Shown here: positions 1-7,490 of the stretch, in pieces
Layout: every line of letters starts with the position of its first letter
Numbering within the stretch: position 1 is the stretch's first letter
Assembly: GCA_946409475.1 (NCBI GenBank)
Contig: CAMJWQ010000046.1
Coordinates: forward strand, 1 to 13,752
Reading direction: 5' to 3'
DNA: 13,752 nucleotides
Origin: an uncultured Lachnospiraceae bacterium
Lineage (GTDB): Bacteria > Bacillota > Clostridia > Lachnospirales > Lachnospiraceae
Notes under the pieces: model-generated
What the model saw: only the letters and a program-made list of their open reading frames with translations
Databases searched by the model: none
Told to the model about the DNA's origin: nothing
Position numbers and translations under genes: made by a program

Positions 1-930
1 TTCCTCAAAGACGCGGATAAACTCTTCTCCGATAATTTTACGTTTTTTCTCCGGCTCAGAAACGCCGGCCAGTTTATTATAAAATCTTTCCTGAGCGTTG
101 ACACGGATAAAGTTGAGGTCAAATTTTCCTGATTTTGAAAAGACCTCTTCCACTTCATCGCCTTCGTTTTTACGAAGAAGCCCATGGTCTACAAAAATAC
201 AGGTAAGCTGTTTTCCTACTGCTTTGGATAACATGACTGCCGCAACGGAGGAATCTACTCCGCCGGAAAGGGCACATAATACCTTTCCGGCACCCACCTT
301 TTCCTTAATGGCTTCTATGGAGCTTTCCACAAAGGAATCCATTCTCCAGTCACCGCTGCAGCCGCATACATCAAACAGGAAGTTCTGCAGCATAGTGGTT
401 CCCTCCTTGGTATGCACTACCTCCGGATGAAATTGTACCGTATATAAGCTCTTATCCACATTTTCGGATGCCGCCACGGGGCATACTTCCGTATGTGCTA
501 CCACGCGGAAGCCCTCCGCCGGCTTTGAAATGTAATCCGTATGGCTCATCCAGCAGATGGACTTGCCTGATGTATTGCCAAAAAGCTTTCCTGTATTATC
601 AAAGGTAACTTCTGTTTTTCCATATTCTCTGATAGGTGCCGTACCGACCGTACCGCCTAACTGGTACATCATAAGCTGCGCACCATAGCATATTCCAAGA
701 ACAGGTATACCAAGGTCATAAATGGCTTTATCACAAGCGGGAGCATTTTCTCCGTATACGCTGTTGGGTCCGCCTGTAAATATGATTCCCTTCGGATTCA
801 TTTCCTTTATCTTATCCAAGCCGATATGGTAAGAATGAACCTCACAATATACATGGCATTCTCTTACTCTTCTCGCTATTAGTTGATTGTATTGTCCGCC
901 AAAATCCAAAACGATGACTGTTTCTCTCAC
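1..930 (-). CDS. guaA: GMP synthase (glutamine-hydrolysing), N-terminal part, cut by window edge
   Basis: Converts XMP to GMP using ATP and glutamine, the last step of guanine nucleotide synthesis, in the cytosol. My translation of the minus strand from a GTG at 928-930 gives 310 codons without a stop, out of about 510-520 usual for the family. The glutaminase domain comes first: VIVLDFGGQYNQLIARR at the start, the catalytic cysteine in GICYGAQ (C81), and the His/Glu pair in VQFHPEV (H168, E170). The ATP-pyrophosphatase domain follows, with its P-loop SGGVDSS at about residues 222-228. The GTG start is chosen because AGGAGG (940-945) sits 9 nt upstream and the protein begins directly with the family's first beta strand. 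The C-terminal dimerisation domain lies outside the window. The gene has its own promoter and looks like a single housekeeping transcript, unrelated to the transport cluster. Identification is near certain. Confidence 0.97.
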   Translation of the reverse strand, partial: MRETVIVLDFGGQYNQLIARRVRECHVYCEVHSYHIGLDKIKEMNPKGIIFTGGPNSVYGENAPACDKAIYDLGIPVLGICYGAQLMMYQLGGTVGTAPIREYGKTEVTFDNTGKLFGNTSGKSICWMSHTDYISKPAEGFRVVAHTEVCPVAASENVDKSLYTVQFHPEVVHTKEGTTMLQNFLFDVCGCSGDWRMDSFVESSIEAIKEKVGAGKVLCALSGGVDSSVAAVMLSKAVGKQLTCIFVDHGLLRKNEGDEVEEVFSKSGKFDLNFIRVNAQERFYNKLAGVSEPEKKRKIIGEEFIRVFEE

Positions 931-977
931 AGCGCTGCTCCTCCTATTAATGTGACATAAAGTCTGTTTTTTCAACT

Positions 978-1006
978 ATTATAAGGTAAAAAACATCCGT
1001 TTACAA
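978..1006 (-). promoter_or_regulatory. Sigma-A promoter of guaA
   Basis: On the minus strand a -35 box TTGTAA (1001-1006) is followed by a 17-nt spacer and a perfect -10 box TATAAT (978-983). Transcription would begin near 971, leaving a leader of about 40 nt before the GTG at 930. That is too short for a purine riboswitch aptamer, so guaA here is probably not controlled by one immediately upstream. Seen directly; promoter activity is inferred from the match and placement. Confidence 0.75.
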
Positions 1007-1036
1007 GGGCCGGTTTCTTTTTGCCTTATTTTCTCA

Positions 1037-2371
1037 TCACCCATTAGCCCTTAAAGCCATGGTCTTCCACTTTCCTCTTAAGAATCTGGTAACAAAGAGT
1101 ATAATCCGGAATATCCAGTCGATGATCATGGCAGCCCATACCCCGATAGCACCGTAGCCAAAATTAACGGCAATGATATAGCTGAATACAATACGGAAGG
1201 TAAACATGGAGAAAATGGAAACAAACATAGTGAATTTCACATCATTGGCCGCCCGCAGTGCGTTGGGCAAAACAAAGGACAGCGGCCATAACAGTATGGC
1301 AAATCCATTATGTATGAAAATTAATATATACGCCAAATCCGTGGTCGCCGCCGATAAATGATATATTTTCAATATAAGGGGGAGAAATAATAATAACAGA
1401 AAATTTAAAGAAAGCATGACGATGTATGTAATTTTTAATAATTTCTTCGTATATTTCTTAACTCCTTCAAAATCACCGGCTCCGACGCATTGTCCCACAA
1501 CAGTTATCATGGCAAGACTCACTGCCTGTCCGGGCAGAATCCCGAAGGCATCAATATTGTTGGCAATGGCATTGGCTGCAATCTGTACCGTCCCAAACAT
1601 GGTTATGATACTCACTACAATAATTCTTCCCAGCTGAAAAATGCTGTTTTCCAGGCCGTTTGGGATACCGATAGACAGGATCTTTTTAATAAAGACCTTG
1701 TCCGGACGAATTTTACTGTAAGCTCCGATATGTATATATTCTTTCTTACTCTTTAATAATATCATGATAAGTACCGCCGCAAAAGCTCTGGAAGCAAGTG
1801 ACGAAAATGCAATCCCGGCAACTCCTGCATGGAATACAAAAACAAATACCGCATTACCGCAAATATTCAGCAGATTCATAATAGCCGAGGAAATCATGGA
1901 AACCTTAGAATTACCCATGGAACGAAAGACAGCGGCACCTGCATTGTACAGCGCTATAAAGGGATAAGATACAGAGGATATGGTAAAATAAAGAACAGCA
2001 TTTTTCATAACATTCTCATCAATTTGTCCGAAAACAATACGCAGCATTGTTTTTTTCGTTAGGAGGACAATCATCATGATCGATATGGAAATCACTGCTG
2101 TGATAAAAAATAATTGTTCAGCGGACTTATTTGCTCTTTCCCGGCTTCCTTGTCCTATGAACTGGGAAGTAATAACAGCTCCTCCCGTCGCCATTGCAGA
2201 GAAGATATCAATAAGCAGGACATTTATCATGTCTACCAGAGAAACCCCCGATACTGCTGCTTCTCCCACAACAGACACCATGATAATATCTGCCATTCCG
2301 ACAGAAACAGCAAGTAAGCGCTCTATCATTAGCGGAATAATTAATTTTTTCAAGTCTTTATTGGTAAACAT
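1037..2371 (-). CDS. MATE-family multidrug/toxin efflux transporter
   Basis: A 444-residue integral membrane protein of the usual MATE length (about 440-480) with roughly twelve hydrophobic segments arranged as two repeated halves. The N-terminus reads KLIIPLMIERLLAVSVGMAD, the first MATE helix with its Pro, and is followed by the conserved segment ATGGAVITSQFIGQG (about residues 61-75). The second half repeats the pattern: NGLENSIFQLGRIIVVSI, then LPGQAVSLAMITVVGQCVGAG. Such pumps export drugs, toxins or metabolites using Na+ or H+ gradients; the substrate cannot be read from sequence. The ATG at 2369-2371 has only a weak purine-rich site (GGGAAG) upstream. The next gene upstream on the same strand is the MerR-methyltransferase regulator, separated by about 750 nt that include a pseudogene. 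MerR proteins often control MATE pumps, so a link is plausible but unproven. No clear promoter or terminator of its own was found. Confidence 0.92.
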   Translation of the reverse strand: MFTNKDLKKLIIPLMIERLLAVSVGMADIIMVSVVGEAAVSGVSLVDMINVLLIDIFSAMATGGAVITSQFIGQGSRERANKSAEQLFFITAVISISIMMIVLLTKKTMLRIVFGQIDENVMKNAVLYFTISSVSYPFIALYNAGAAVFRSMGNSKVSMISSAIMNLLNICGNAVFVFVFHAGVAGIAFSSLASRAFAAVLIMILLKSKKEYIHIGAYSKIRPDKVFIKKILSIGIPNGLENSIFQLGRIIVVSIITMFGTVQIAANAIANNIDAFGILPGQAVSLAMITVVGQCVGAGDFEGVKKYTKKLLKITYIVMLSLNFLLLLFLPLILKIYHLSAATTDLAYILIFIHNGFAILLWPLSFVLPNALRAANDVKFTMFVSIFSMFTFRIVFSYIIAVNFGYGAIGVWAAMIIDWIFRIILFVTRFLRGKWKTMALRANG

Positions 2372-2801
2372 TCTTCTTCCCGGTTTCTTAATATTTATTT
2401 TTCATTCTAAATAATATACTGCCCTGCCTTATGGCTAAACCGCCTGCTCTGGGGGACCGGTTACTATATTATTCATTTTGTACCTAATCTGAAATACATT
2501 TTTCCTCTTGCTTTTTATCCTTGTCAATTATTATCCTTTTTATATAATTTGTCAATTACCTTTATTCCCCTTTATCAATTACTCATAAACGTATTGTATG
2601 CATTGTACATTTCATTTCCGAACCATTGTTCCTTCATTTTTTTCCAAAATTGCTATTTCATTTAGGAAAGGAATCATATCCTGTTATGATGCCGGTAAAA
2701 ATCCAACACCTTTCTATGCTTTTTTTACTGATTCATAATTACAGGCTTATTTATTTACATTATTAATAGCAGATTCATTCTTATCTTTCGTATTTTATTA
2801 T
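2372..2801. other. AT-rich intergenic stretch without an intact gene
   Basis: This is the upstream region of the MATE gene. Both strands were read and no convincing gene was found. It holds a three-copy 9-bp direct repeat (listed separately). On the minus strand there is a short frame ending at 2575 whose last part reads QWFGNEMYNAYNTFMSN; it looks protein-like but is only about 20 codons long and blocked upstream. Two TTGACA hexamers occur on the minus strand inside the repeats, but neither has a good -10 at 16-18 nt. A TATATT near 2415 could be a -10 for the MATE gene, without a matching -35. Confidence 0.5.
2521..2580. repeat. Three-copy 9-bp direct repeat upstream of the MATE gene
   Basis: TTGTCAATT occurs at 2521-2529 and 2549-2557, with a one-base variant TTATCAATT at 2572-2580; start-to-start distances are 28 and 23 bp. 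On the minus strand these read AATTGACAA, AATTGACAA and AATTGATAA, so two contain a consensus -35 hexamer TTGACA. They could be tandem regulator sites or -35 elements for the MATE gene about 150-200 bp downstream. They could also be chance in AT-rich DNA. Only the repeat itself is observed. Confidence 0.4.
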
Positions 2802-3094
2802 CTATTCCTTATAATTATTTAAATCCTGATGCAGATACTTCTCTCTGGTTGCTAATCCACCACGGATGTGACGTTCTGACTTATTTAAATCCAATACCTT
2901 CCTCGCCTGTTTCGCCAGCGCAGGATTGATTTGCAGCAATCGGTCAGTTACGTCTTTATGTATGGATGTTATTTTTAAGAACGAATTTTACCTTCTCCGG
3001 CTGCAGATTTTCTGCACACATCATTGCTTCGATAACCGTTTACTCTATCTTTTAACTTGTAATTTCTATTTTCTCTTCTTTTACTTTTTTCCAT
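2802..3094 (-). pseudogene. Decayed spoIIID-like sporulation regulator gene
   Basis: SpoIIID is a small (about 80-95 residue) helix-turn-helix protein that controls mother-cell genes during sporulation. On the minus strand the open frame from 2987 to the stop at 2802-2804 encodes the C-terminal half, including SIHKDVTDRLLQINPALAK and, further on, NKSERHIRGGLATREKYL. This matches the SpoIIID core I recall from Bacillus (STVHKDLTERLPEINPDLA ... RHLRGGEATKLKY). The frame has no good start and is closed upstream by TAA at 2988-2990. Pieces of the N-terminal half survive in other frames: EEKIEI near 3080 and TVIEA near 3040, interrupted by stops, and KFVLKNN near 2985 where the family has KFGVSKST. 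An ATG at 3092-3094 may be the old start; the total of about 290 bp fits a full spoIIID gene plus small indels. It lies 24 bp beyond the end of the MerR-methyltransferase gene. Whether the genome has an intact copy elsewhere cannot be seen here. Confidence 0.8.
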
Positions 3095-3118
3095 TTCACC
3101 CTATATCAGGGGATTTTA

Positions 3119-4378
3119 TTACGTATGAAAAGTATAGAAGGCCTTATGGCTGGGCTTACTTGCCACATAGGCCATCATATGCATTTCCTCTTTAGAATCG
3201 TGAAATTTAGCCCAGTCTCCCGGCTCATGTACACTTCCTATTTCCTGCTCTCTTGCCAGCACATAGCCCTTCTCCCTTAAATTTCTTTTAAATTGCCTGA
3301 TCCCCATATTTCCTATATTTGCACCGGGAAAAAGTCTTTTAATATTTTGTAAGGAAACGGCATTGCTGTCATAATAAGAATAAAATCCTACAATGAAGGC
3401 ATCCTTCTTTAACACATTGTGGACTTTTTCAATAAAAAAATCATTGCTGTCAAACATGTCATAAAAGGAGGACCCGTCATCAATCAAAATATCCACACTA
3501 CCCTGCCGTAAAGGAATCTCATGGGGGGCACAGGCAATATATAAAATATCATAATCCTCCTTAAAGTATTCCAACCGCCTCTTGGTAAGAGTGACCGTCA
3601 TAGGCGAAACATCGGTAATGATATATTTATTGGTGGTACCAAGCTTAGGTAAGTATTGATATAAAAATTCTGCTCCGTTTTCACCGTTACATAATATAAC
3701 CTTGTTTTGAATCTCCTTTTCTGCCAGCTGATCCAGCATCCAGCTGTATACCCGGAAAAGCGACTGCAGATATTCCTGGGAAAAGGAACAGATAAGAGCA
3801 TCAATGGTGTACCAGACCTCCATATCCCTGTCAATGCTGGCTGTTAACATAACGCCTTCTTCCATGGTAATCTTGTACCCACACCGACAGGCACTCCTTC
3901 CCTCCGTAATTAAGGTCCCTTCTATACTCATATTGGTAAAGGTCAGCGCTTTTTTGCAAATGGGACAGCAAAGCTTTTCGCAAAATCCAATAGAAATTCC
4001 TTTTGCTTTTAACTGCGGAGGCTGCATTGCAGAAAAATCCTCTGCCTTTTTTTGTACTCTCCGTATGATCGATGTGAGCTTATCCCTTTGCATATACAGC
4101 TCTTTTTCTTTTCTATGCATAGTATCTACCAGATAAGTCACGCTCTGTTCCTCCTGAAATCTGGAAATGCGTTTTACGGAAAGAATTTTGGATATCTCCT
4201 TCAAGCTAAACATACACTCTCTCAGCTCCTTAATAAGAATCATATCCTCCTCGCAGCTCTCATCAAAATAATATTGATTATTTTTCTTTTCAGGTAAAAG
4301 AAGACCTTCCTTGATATAGAACCGTATGGTATATATACTGATCCTATGCTTTGATGCAAATACCCCTATTTTCATCAT
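3119..4378 (-). CDS. MerR-type regulator fused to a zinc-ribbon-like segment and a methyltransferase-like domain
   Basis: Residues are numbered from an upstream in-frame ATG at 4387. Residues 5-75 are a MerR winged helix (KIGVFASKHRISIYTIRFYI, then KEISKIL), followed by a helical, probably dimerising stretch to about 120 (RKEKELYMQRDKLTSIIRRV). Residues 141-170 carry CPIC and CRCG, resembling the Trm112/RlmA-type zinc-binding module found before some methyltransferases. Residues 228-410 look like a class I methyltransferase: a glycine loop at 230-238 (VILCNGENG, short of the usual GxGxG), an acidic residue after strand 2 (ITDVS, D259), and the APHEIPLRQGSVDILI segment (287-302) typical of motif IV. 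It may bind SAM or another small molecule as an effector rather than methylate; this is inference. At about 420 residues it is far longer than ordinary MerR proteins. Start: GGAGG (4390-4394) is only 2 nt from the ATG at 4387 but 11 nt from the in-frame ATG at 4376-4378, so the latter is preferred. It is divergent from the oxidoreductase gene. Confidence 0.85.
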   Translation of the reverse strand: MMKIGVFASKHRISIYTIRFYIKEGLLLPEKKNNQYYFDESCEEDMILIKELRECMFSLKEISKILSVKRISRFQEEQSVTYLVDTMHRKEKELYMQRDKLTSIIRRVQKKAEDFSAMQPPQLKAKGISIGFCEKLCCPICKKALTFTNMSIEGTLITEGRSACRCGYKITMEEGVMLTASIDRDMEVWYTIDALICSFSQEYLQSLFRVYSWMLDQLAEKEIQNKVILCNGENGAEFLYQYLPKLGTTNKYIITDVSPMTVTLTKRRLEYFKEDYDILYIACAPHEIPLRQGSVDILIDDGSSFYDMFDSNDFFIEKVHNVLKKDAFIVGFYSYYDSNAVSLQNIKRLFPGANIGNMGIRQFKRNLREKGYVLAREQEIGSVHEPGDWAKFHDSKEEMHMMAYVASKPSHKAFYTFHT

Positions 4379-4483
4379 ATCCACCATTTCCTCCCTTACA
4401 AGCCTTATTTCAAATTCATTTTTTGATATTCTGCCCCATGCTTAAAAAGTAGAGCATACTCCAGATTTTCTTCTGATTTTCTA

Positions 4484-4514
4484 TTGACCTTTATTCTTCT
4501 ATGCATTCTACACT
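4484..4514 (+). promoter_or_regulatory. Candidate promoter of the oxidoreductase-amidohydrolase unit, 19-bp spacer
   Basis: TTGACC (4484-4489) and TACACT (4509-4514) are separated by 19 nt, the over-long spacing characteristic of promoters activated by MerR proteins; a MerR-domain gene is divergently encoded just upstream. A TATAAA begins at 4514 but would be 24 nt from the -35. I could not find a convincing inverted repeat inside the spacer, which MerR sites normally have, so the regulatory link is only a suggestion. Confidence 0.35.
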
Positions 4515-4545
4515 ATAAAAAAAGCAATGGAAAGGAAGGTTTTTT

Positions 4546-5733
4546 ATGAAAGCTTGTATTATCGGCGCAGGTTGTCAAGGCTCCGCCTGTGCATCTATTC
4601 TATGCAAGGACACTCGTGTTGAGAGTGTTCTGTTAAGTGACATTAATAAGAAAACTCTGGAAAGCGTGTCTAAAAAAATTAACAGCCCAAAACTTAAAAC
4701 AGTCATCGTCAATGCCAGCCATACGGAAGACATTATCCGCATTGCCGGGGACTCCGATGTTATTTTTGATATGACACTTCCCTGGCTTGCCAAAAATGTA
4801 ATGAAAGCAGCTTTAGCCGTACATGCCCATTACGTAAACACCGCCTTTGATGATCCCTTCTGGGACCAATTAATTCATGGACAGACTCTCGACCTTGATA
4901 AAGAATTCAAGACTGCCGGTTTGACCGCACTTTTGGGATGTGGAAATACTCCCGGATTATCTAATGTATTCATTAAATATTACTGTGACAGGCTGGATAC
5001 CGTTTCCGGCATTAAAATTCGTGGAGGCGGAAAATTCAGCAATTCCAAGACTCTGATAAAGCCCTGGTATCCGGGATGGGCACCCAACCAGGCACTAATT
5101 GACTTTTGCTCAGATACCTACGTATTTCGGAATGGTACCTATGAGAGGGCAGGCATCTTTGCCGAACCGGAATCCTTTGATTTTGGTCCACATTTACACC
5201 ATATATGGGTAGCACATCATTCCCATGAGGAAATCTACACCCTGCCCAATACCATTGGTAAAGGACTCACTTGCTGTGATTTTAAATATGCTATAGATGA
5301 ACAGGCAGCGACCTTTATCTGTATGGGATTTACCCCGGATAATGAAATTGAGATAAATGGCCGGAAAATAAAGCCCTTTGACGTTCTGATGGCATTAACC
5401 AAAAAACCGGGTGATGACTTTCTTACAGAAGAACCCCCAAAGGATAATCACCTGGAGTGGCTGTATGAAACCTGTTTTATCATTGACGGCACAAAGAATG
5501 GAAATCCCGTTTCCTATCGTGTGCTCCTCCCTCCCATTGCCTTAAATGCTCTTGCCTGCTATGAGGCCTGTGGAACCTTGGGCGTTTCCGTTGCCCTACC
5601 GGCTGTAATTGGCGGTCTTATGTGTCTGGAAGGCGCACAAAGAGGAATCCTCTTTCCGGAGCTTCTGGATTCCCATCGCTTTATTGATTTATTAAAAGAA
5701 AAGGTTCCTTATCAGCAGATAGACTTATCCTGA
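4546..5733 (+). CDS. Saccharopine dehydrogenase-family NAD(P)-dependent oxidoreductase
   Basis: A 395-residue soluble enzyme. The N-terminus is a Rossmann fold: KACIIGAGCQGSA carries GxGxxG at residues 7-12, and an aspartate ends strand 2 (LLSDIN, D32). CGNTPGLSNVFIKYY (132-146) matches the family's conserved CGxxPGxxN segment after the nucleotide-binding domain. The C-terminal half has HSHEEIYTLP and a following KGL segment, as in the saccharopine dehydrogenase C-terminal domain. Relatives catalyse oxidation or formation of secondary amines: saccharopine dehydrogenase, lysine 6-dehydrogenase, and carboxy(nor)spermidine dehydrogenase. The exact reaction here is not readable. AGGAAGG stands 6 nt before the ATG. 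The gene leads a two-gene unit with the amidohydrolase 68 bp downstream and faces the polyamine-type transport operon. A role in handling an imported amine or amino acid derivative is an inference from that context. Family confidence is high; substrate is unknown. Confidence 0.88.
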   Translation: MKACIIGAGCQGSACASILCKDTRVESVLLSDINKKTLESVSKKINSPKLKTVIVNASHTEDIIRIAGDSDVIFDMTLPWLAKNVMKAALAVHAHYVNTAFDDPFWDQLIHGQTLDLDKEFKTAGLTALLGCGNTPGLSNVFIKYYCDRLDTVSGIKIRGGGKFSNSKTLIKPWYPGWAPNQALIDFCSDTYVFRNGTYERAGIFAEPESFDFGPHLHHIWVAHHSHEEIYTLPNTIGKGLTCCDFKYAIDEQAATFICMGFTPDNEIEINGRKIKPFDVLMALTKKPGDDFLTEEPPKDNHLEWLYETCFIIDGTKNGNPVSYRVLLPPIALNALACYEACGTLGVSVALPAVIGGLMCLEGAQRGILFPELLDSHRFIDLLKEKVPYQQIDLS

Positions 5734-5801
5734 GCTTATTGTTACAATATATAAGAAAATAACTTTATGTTTTATTTGCCAGAATTATTAGGAGGTATTC
5801 T

Positions 5802-7436
5802 ATGCTAAAAGCCGATTACATCATCAACGGAACCATTTATCCCCATTCCGGCAGCCCCTTGTCCGTCCGGTCTATTGCCGTCGGCAGCGGCCAGATTCTG
5901 GCTGCCGGTTCTATTTCCGATATACAGGATTACCAGGCTGCCGATACTGCCATCATCACTTTAAAGGAAAATCAGATTATCACCCCTTCCTATGCGGAAG
6001 GTCATGCTCATATCAGCGGAAATACGGAAATCATCTGTGATATCACCTTATATGAACAAAAAACCATAGAAGACTATCAGCAGATCATCAAAGATTATCT
6101 GGCCCATTCTCCCGGCTGCTCCTTTGTGCGTGGCGGAGGATGGATTAACGGAGCCTTCCCTAATGGAATTCCTGCCAAAGATTATCTGGATGCCGTCTGC
6201 CCGGACATTCCGGTGGCCCTGGCCTCCGAGGATCATCATTCCTATTGGTTCAACACAAAAGCCATGGAGCTTGCAAATATCACATCCTGTACCGTTCCTC
6301 CTTTAGGAGGGATCATTGAGACTTACCCGGGAACCGATATTCCCTGCGGATGTGTACGGGAAAATGCACAGAGCACTATACGTAATATCATTCCTCCCTA
6401 CACACTTGACGAATATAAAAGGGCTATTCTTGACTACCAGGAAAAAGCTCTTTCCTATGGGATCACTGCTTCCTTTGAGCCCCTGCTGTTATCACCTCTG
6501 CGTGCATTGGAGGCATACAGAGTACTGGAGGAGGAGGGGCATCTGAAAATACACTTTAGCATCGGCTATCCCTTCCTGGACGGAGACAATGCCGATACCG
6601 TCCTTGATACTCTTTCAAAAGAGAAAAAAATCAGTGATAGTGAGCATGTATCTCTGAATACCGTTAAATTTTTCATAGACGGCGTAATTGAAGGACATAC
6701 TGCCTATTTACTCGAGCCATATCACGACACCCCGGAAAGCTGCGGTGCAGGGCTTTGGGAACAGAATGCCCTTAATTCCGCCTTCTTACGCTGTGAAAGG
6801 CTTGGTTATAACATTCATGTCCATGCCATCGGAGATGCCGCCGTACATCAGACTCTGGATGCATTCTTCTATGTCAGGGAAAAAAACGGACCGACAAGCC
6901 TCCGTCATGCCATTACCCATTTGCAGCTTGTTGCCCCGGATGACCGAAAACGTATGACCGATTTGAAAATTATGGGTGTTGTGAATCCCTATTGGCACTT
7001 TAAAAATCCTGAATACCATGATACTCTTGAAATACCATATCTTGGTCATAAACGGGCGGACTTACAATATCCCCTGGGATCTCTCCACAGGGAGGGGGTT
7101 ATGCTTATCACGGGCAGTGATTATCCTGTCACCATAGACCCTAATCCCTTCATGTCCCTTAGTATCGGAGCCACCCGTAAGCATCCCCAGCTGACTGCCC
7201 TTCCTCCCCTTGGAGAAAATGAAGCCTTAACGGTTCCCCAAATGATGGAGACCTTAACAAATGGTTTTTTCCAGCAGCATTTAGAACATAGATGTGGCAG
7301 CCTGGTTCCCGGAAACTCTGCCGATTTTGTTATTCTTGACAGGGATATTTATCATATTCCGGTCTCAGAAATTCACAAAACAAAGGTACTGAAAACATTT
7401 ACAGGTGGAAAATGTATATTCAGCCGCTGTGAATAA
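5802..7436 (+). CDS. YtcJ-type metal-dependent amidohydrolase (copy 1)
   Basis: A 544-residue cytosolic hydrolase of the amidohydrolase superfamily, Amidohydro_3/YtcJ group, whose characterised relatives include N-substituted formamide deformylase. Visible metal/active-site elements in order: GHAHISG (H68, H70), the lysine expected to bridge metals in NTVKFFIDG (K289), HVHAIGD (H341), ITHLQ (H373) and TGSDYPV (D440). The small beta domain is split between the N-terminus (DYIINGTIYP) and the C-terminus (GNSADFVILDRD), as normal for the family. All expected metal ligands appear present, so it should be active. AGGAGG lies 6 nt before the ATG. It follows the saccharopine-dehydrogenase-like gene by 68 bp without a terminator, so the two are probably co-transcribed. 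It is clearly paralogous to the enzyme at 8763-10385: both share GHAHIS, DGV(I/V)EGHTA, VNPYWH and a YLG(H/R)KRA segment. The substrate is unknown; an N-acyl or N-formyl amine is a guess from the transporter next door. Confidence 0.9.
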   Translation: MLKADYIINGTIYPHSGSPLSVRSIAVGSGQILAAGSISDIQDYQAADTAIITLKENQIITPSYAEGHAHISGNTEIICDITLYEQKTIEDYQQIIKDYLAHSPGCSFVRGGGWINGAFPNGIPAKDYLDAVCPDIPVALASEDHHSYWFNTKAMELANITSCTVPPLGGIIETYPGTDIPCGCVRENAQSTIRNIIPPYTLDEYKRAILDYQEKALSYGITASFEPLLLSPLRALEAYRVLEEEGHLKIHFSIGYPFLDGDNADTVLDTLSKEKKISDSEHVSLNTVKFFIDGVIEGHTAYLLEPYHDTPESCGAGLWEQNALNSAFLRCERLGYNIHVHAIGDAAVHQTLDAFFYVREKNGPTSLRHAITHLQLVAPDDRKRMTDLKIMGVVNPYWHFKNPEYHDTLEIPYLGHKRADLQYPLGSLHREGVMLITGSDYPVTIDPNPFMSLSIGATRKHPQLTALPPLGENEALTVPQMMETLTNGFFQQHLEHRCGSLVPGNSADFVILDRDIYHIPVSEIHKTKVLKTFTGGKCIFSRCE

Positions 7437-7490
7437 AATATTTGAAGGCTTAATGAATTTAAACACTATAAACGGGCGCAGCCATACCGG

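Noticed and set aside
931..1036. Possible purine riboswitch before guaA
   Set aside because: The promoter leaves a leader of only about 40 nt, with no room for the three-way-junction aptamer and no sign of its conserved loops.
2575..2650. Short minus-strand frame ending QWFGNEMYNAYNTFMSN
   Set aside because: It looks protein-like but is only about 20 codons, has an upstream stop, no ribosome site and no family I recognise; possibly another gene remnant, but not supportable.
3095..3118. CCCT/AGGG hairpin just after the MerR-methyltransferase stop
   Set aside because: The stem is only four pairs and has no T-run on the gene's strand; not convincing as a terminator.
2926..3195. Open frame of 89 codons on the plus strand
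   Set aside because: Overlaps the spoIIID remnant and the end of the MerR-methyltransferase gene on the other strand; Phe/Tyr-rich composition from AT-rich DNA, no family and no ribosome site.
4388..4483. Promoter for the MerR-methyltransferase gene
   Set aside because: Several AT-rich hexamers were considered on the minus strand, but no pair of boxes had acceptable sequence and spacing, so none was annotated.
7437..7490. Terminator between the convergent amidohydrolase and potD genes
   Set aside because: Only weak pairings (TATTCA/TGAATA around the stop, AGCC/GGCT) were found and none has a T-run on either strand.
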